Positions 51,823 to 51,930 of a stretch of DNA of 51,930 nt are shown here, one piece after another. This stretch comes from Cytophagales bacterium (lineage in GTDB: Bacteria; Bacteroidota; Bacteroidia; Cytophagales; Thermoflexibacteraceae): assembly GCA_013299115.1 (NCBI GenBank), contig JAAFKA010000033.1, forward strand, positions 1 through 51,930. The letters are read 5' to 3'. The translations under genes and the position numbers were made by a program. The first letter of the stretch is position 1. Every line of letters begins with the position of its first letter. The notes under the pieces are model-generated. The model worked only from the letters and a program-made list of their open reading frames with translations, did no database searches and was not told where the DNA came from.

Positions 51823-51930
51823 ATGGCACATTTAACCCTAAAACAAAGATATGAAATTTCTGCACTTTTTGCAAGGAATATATCACAAAAAGAAATTGCT
51901 TTGCAAGTTGGAACTAGCGAAAGTACGATT
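51823..51930 (+). CDS. IS30-family transposase, N-terminal part (cut by window end)
   Basis: 36 residues up to the edge: MAHLTLKQRYEISALFARN, then ISQKEIALQVGTSESTI. This is the helix-turn-helix start typical of IS30 transposases (pattern 'HLTxEQRYxIxxLxxxGxSxxEIAxxxGxSxSTIxRE'). The catalytic DDE domain lies outside the window. The left terminal inverted repeat of the element should be between about 51740 and 51820, but I cannot identify it with confidence. A tatttttg at 51785-51792 could be the -7 element of its promoter. Confidence 0.75.
   Translation, partial: MAHLTLKQRYEISALFARNISQKEIALQVGTSESTI

Overview
The window is chromosomal DNA of a Bacteroidota bacterium, probably of the Cytophagales/Cytophagia type (inference). 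The signs are AT-rich sequence, almost no Shine-Dalgarno sites, promoter-like TTG-N19/20-TAnnTTTG elements, many lipoproteins and Bacteroidota-only families, a eukaryote-like ribonucleotide reductase R2, enzymes of the mevalonate route (mevalonate kinase, type 2 IPP isomerase), and two very large periplasmic-propeller/SpoIIE-phosphatase sensors. No rRNA, tRNA or CRISPR array was seen.

Layout. 0-5.3 kb (+ strand except one gene): DUF3137 and GDYXXLXY membrane proteins, a TerB-like protein, a patatin lipase, purine nucleoside phosphorylase, a DUF4783 protein (- strand) and a 58-residue lipoprotein. 5.5-7.6 kb (-): pdxA and a family 2 glycosyltransferase. 8-9.3 kb (+): DUF2157 membrane protein. 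9.3-16.1 kb (mostly -): prmA, mevalonate kinase, purQ, nrdB, an Rpn/PDDEXK protein, a lipoprotein (+), and fni. 16.3-19.5 kb (-): first propeller/SpoIIE sensor. 19.6-24.1 kb (-): tight run of an envelope polymerase-like protein, a GT39-like glycosyltransferase, engB and trpS. 24.2-28.8 kb: rsmH, NDH-2 (-), DsbD. 28.8-35.3 kb (-): a helical protein of unknown role, hisB, a methyltransferase, a small membrane protein and a GH63-like glycosidase. 35.4-41 kb: hypothetical and LRR proteins, FkbM methyltransferase plus acyltransferase, prfB with a programmed frameshift, and a WD40 protein. 41-43.7 kb (-): icd, a 78-bp minisatellite and a Rossmann protein. 43.9-47.4 kb: a Bacteroidota hypothetical, HMG-CoA lyase, and an orphan graspetide-type ATP-grasp ligase with a broken 5' end. 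47.7-51.2 kb (+): second propeller/SpoIIE sensor. 51.3-51.9 kb: hairpins, a small ORF pair overlapping at an A AAA AAG run, and the start of an IS30-type transposase cut by the window end.

Most genes are housekeeping genes in short, unrelated transcription units. The unusual layer is repetitive: several families of short palindromes lie between genes, and two palindromes lie in frame inside coding sequences (WD40 gene, second SpoIIE gene). One of these has a close relative in the intergenic region upstream of its own gene. The most interesting possible natural-product locus is the ATP-grasp ligase preceded by a 25-codon ORF that looks like a RiPP leader; it appears collapsed or frameshifted.
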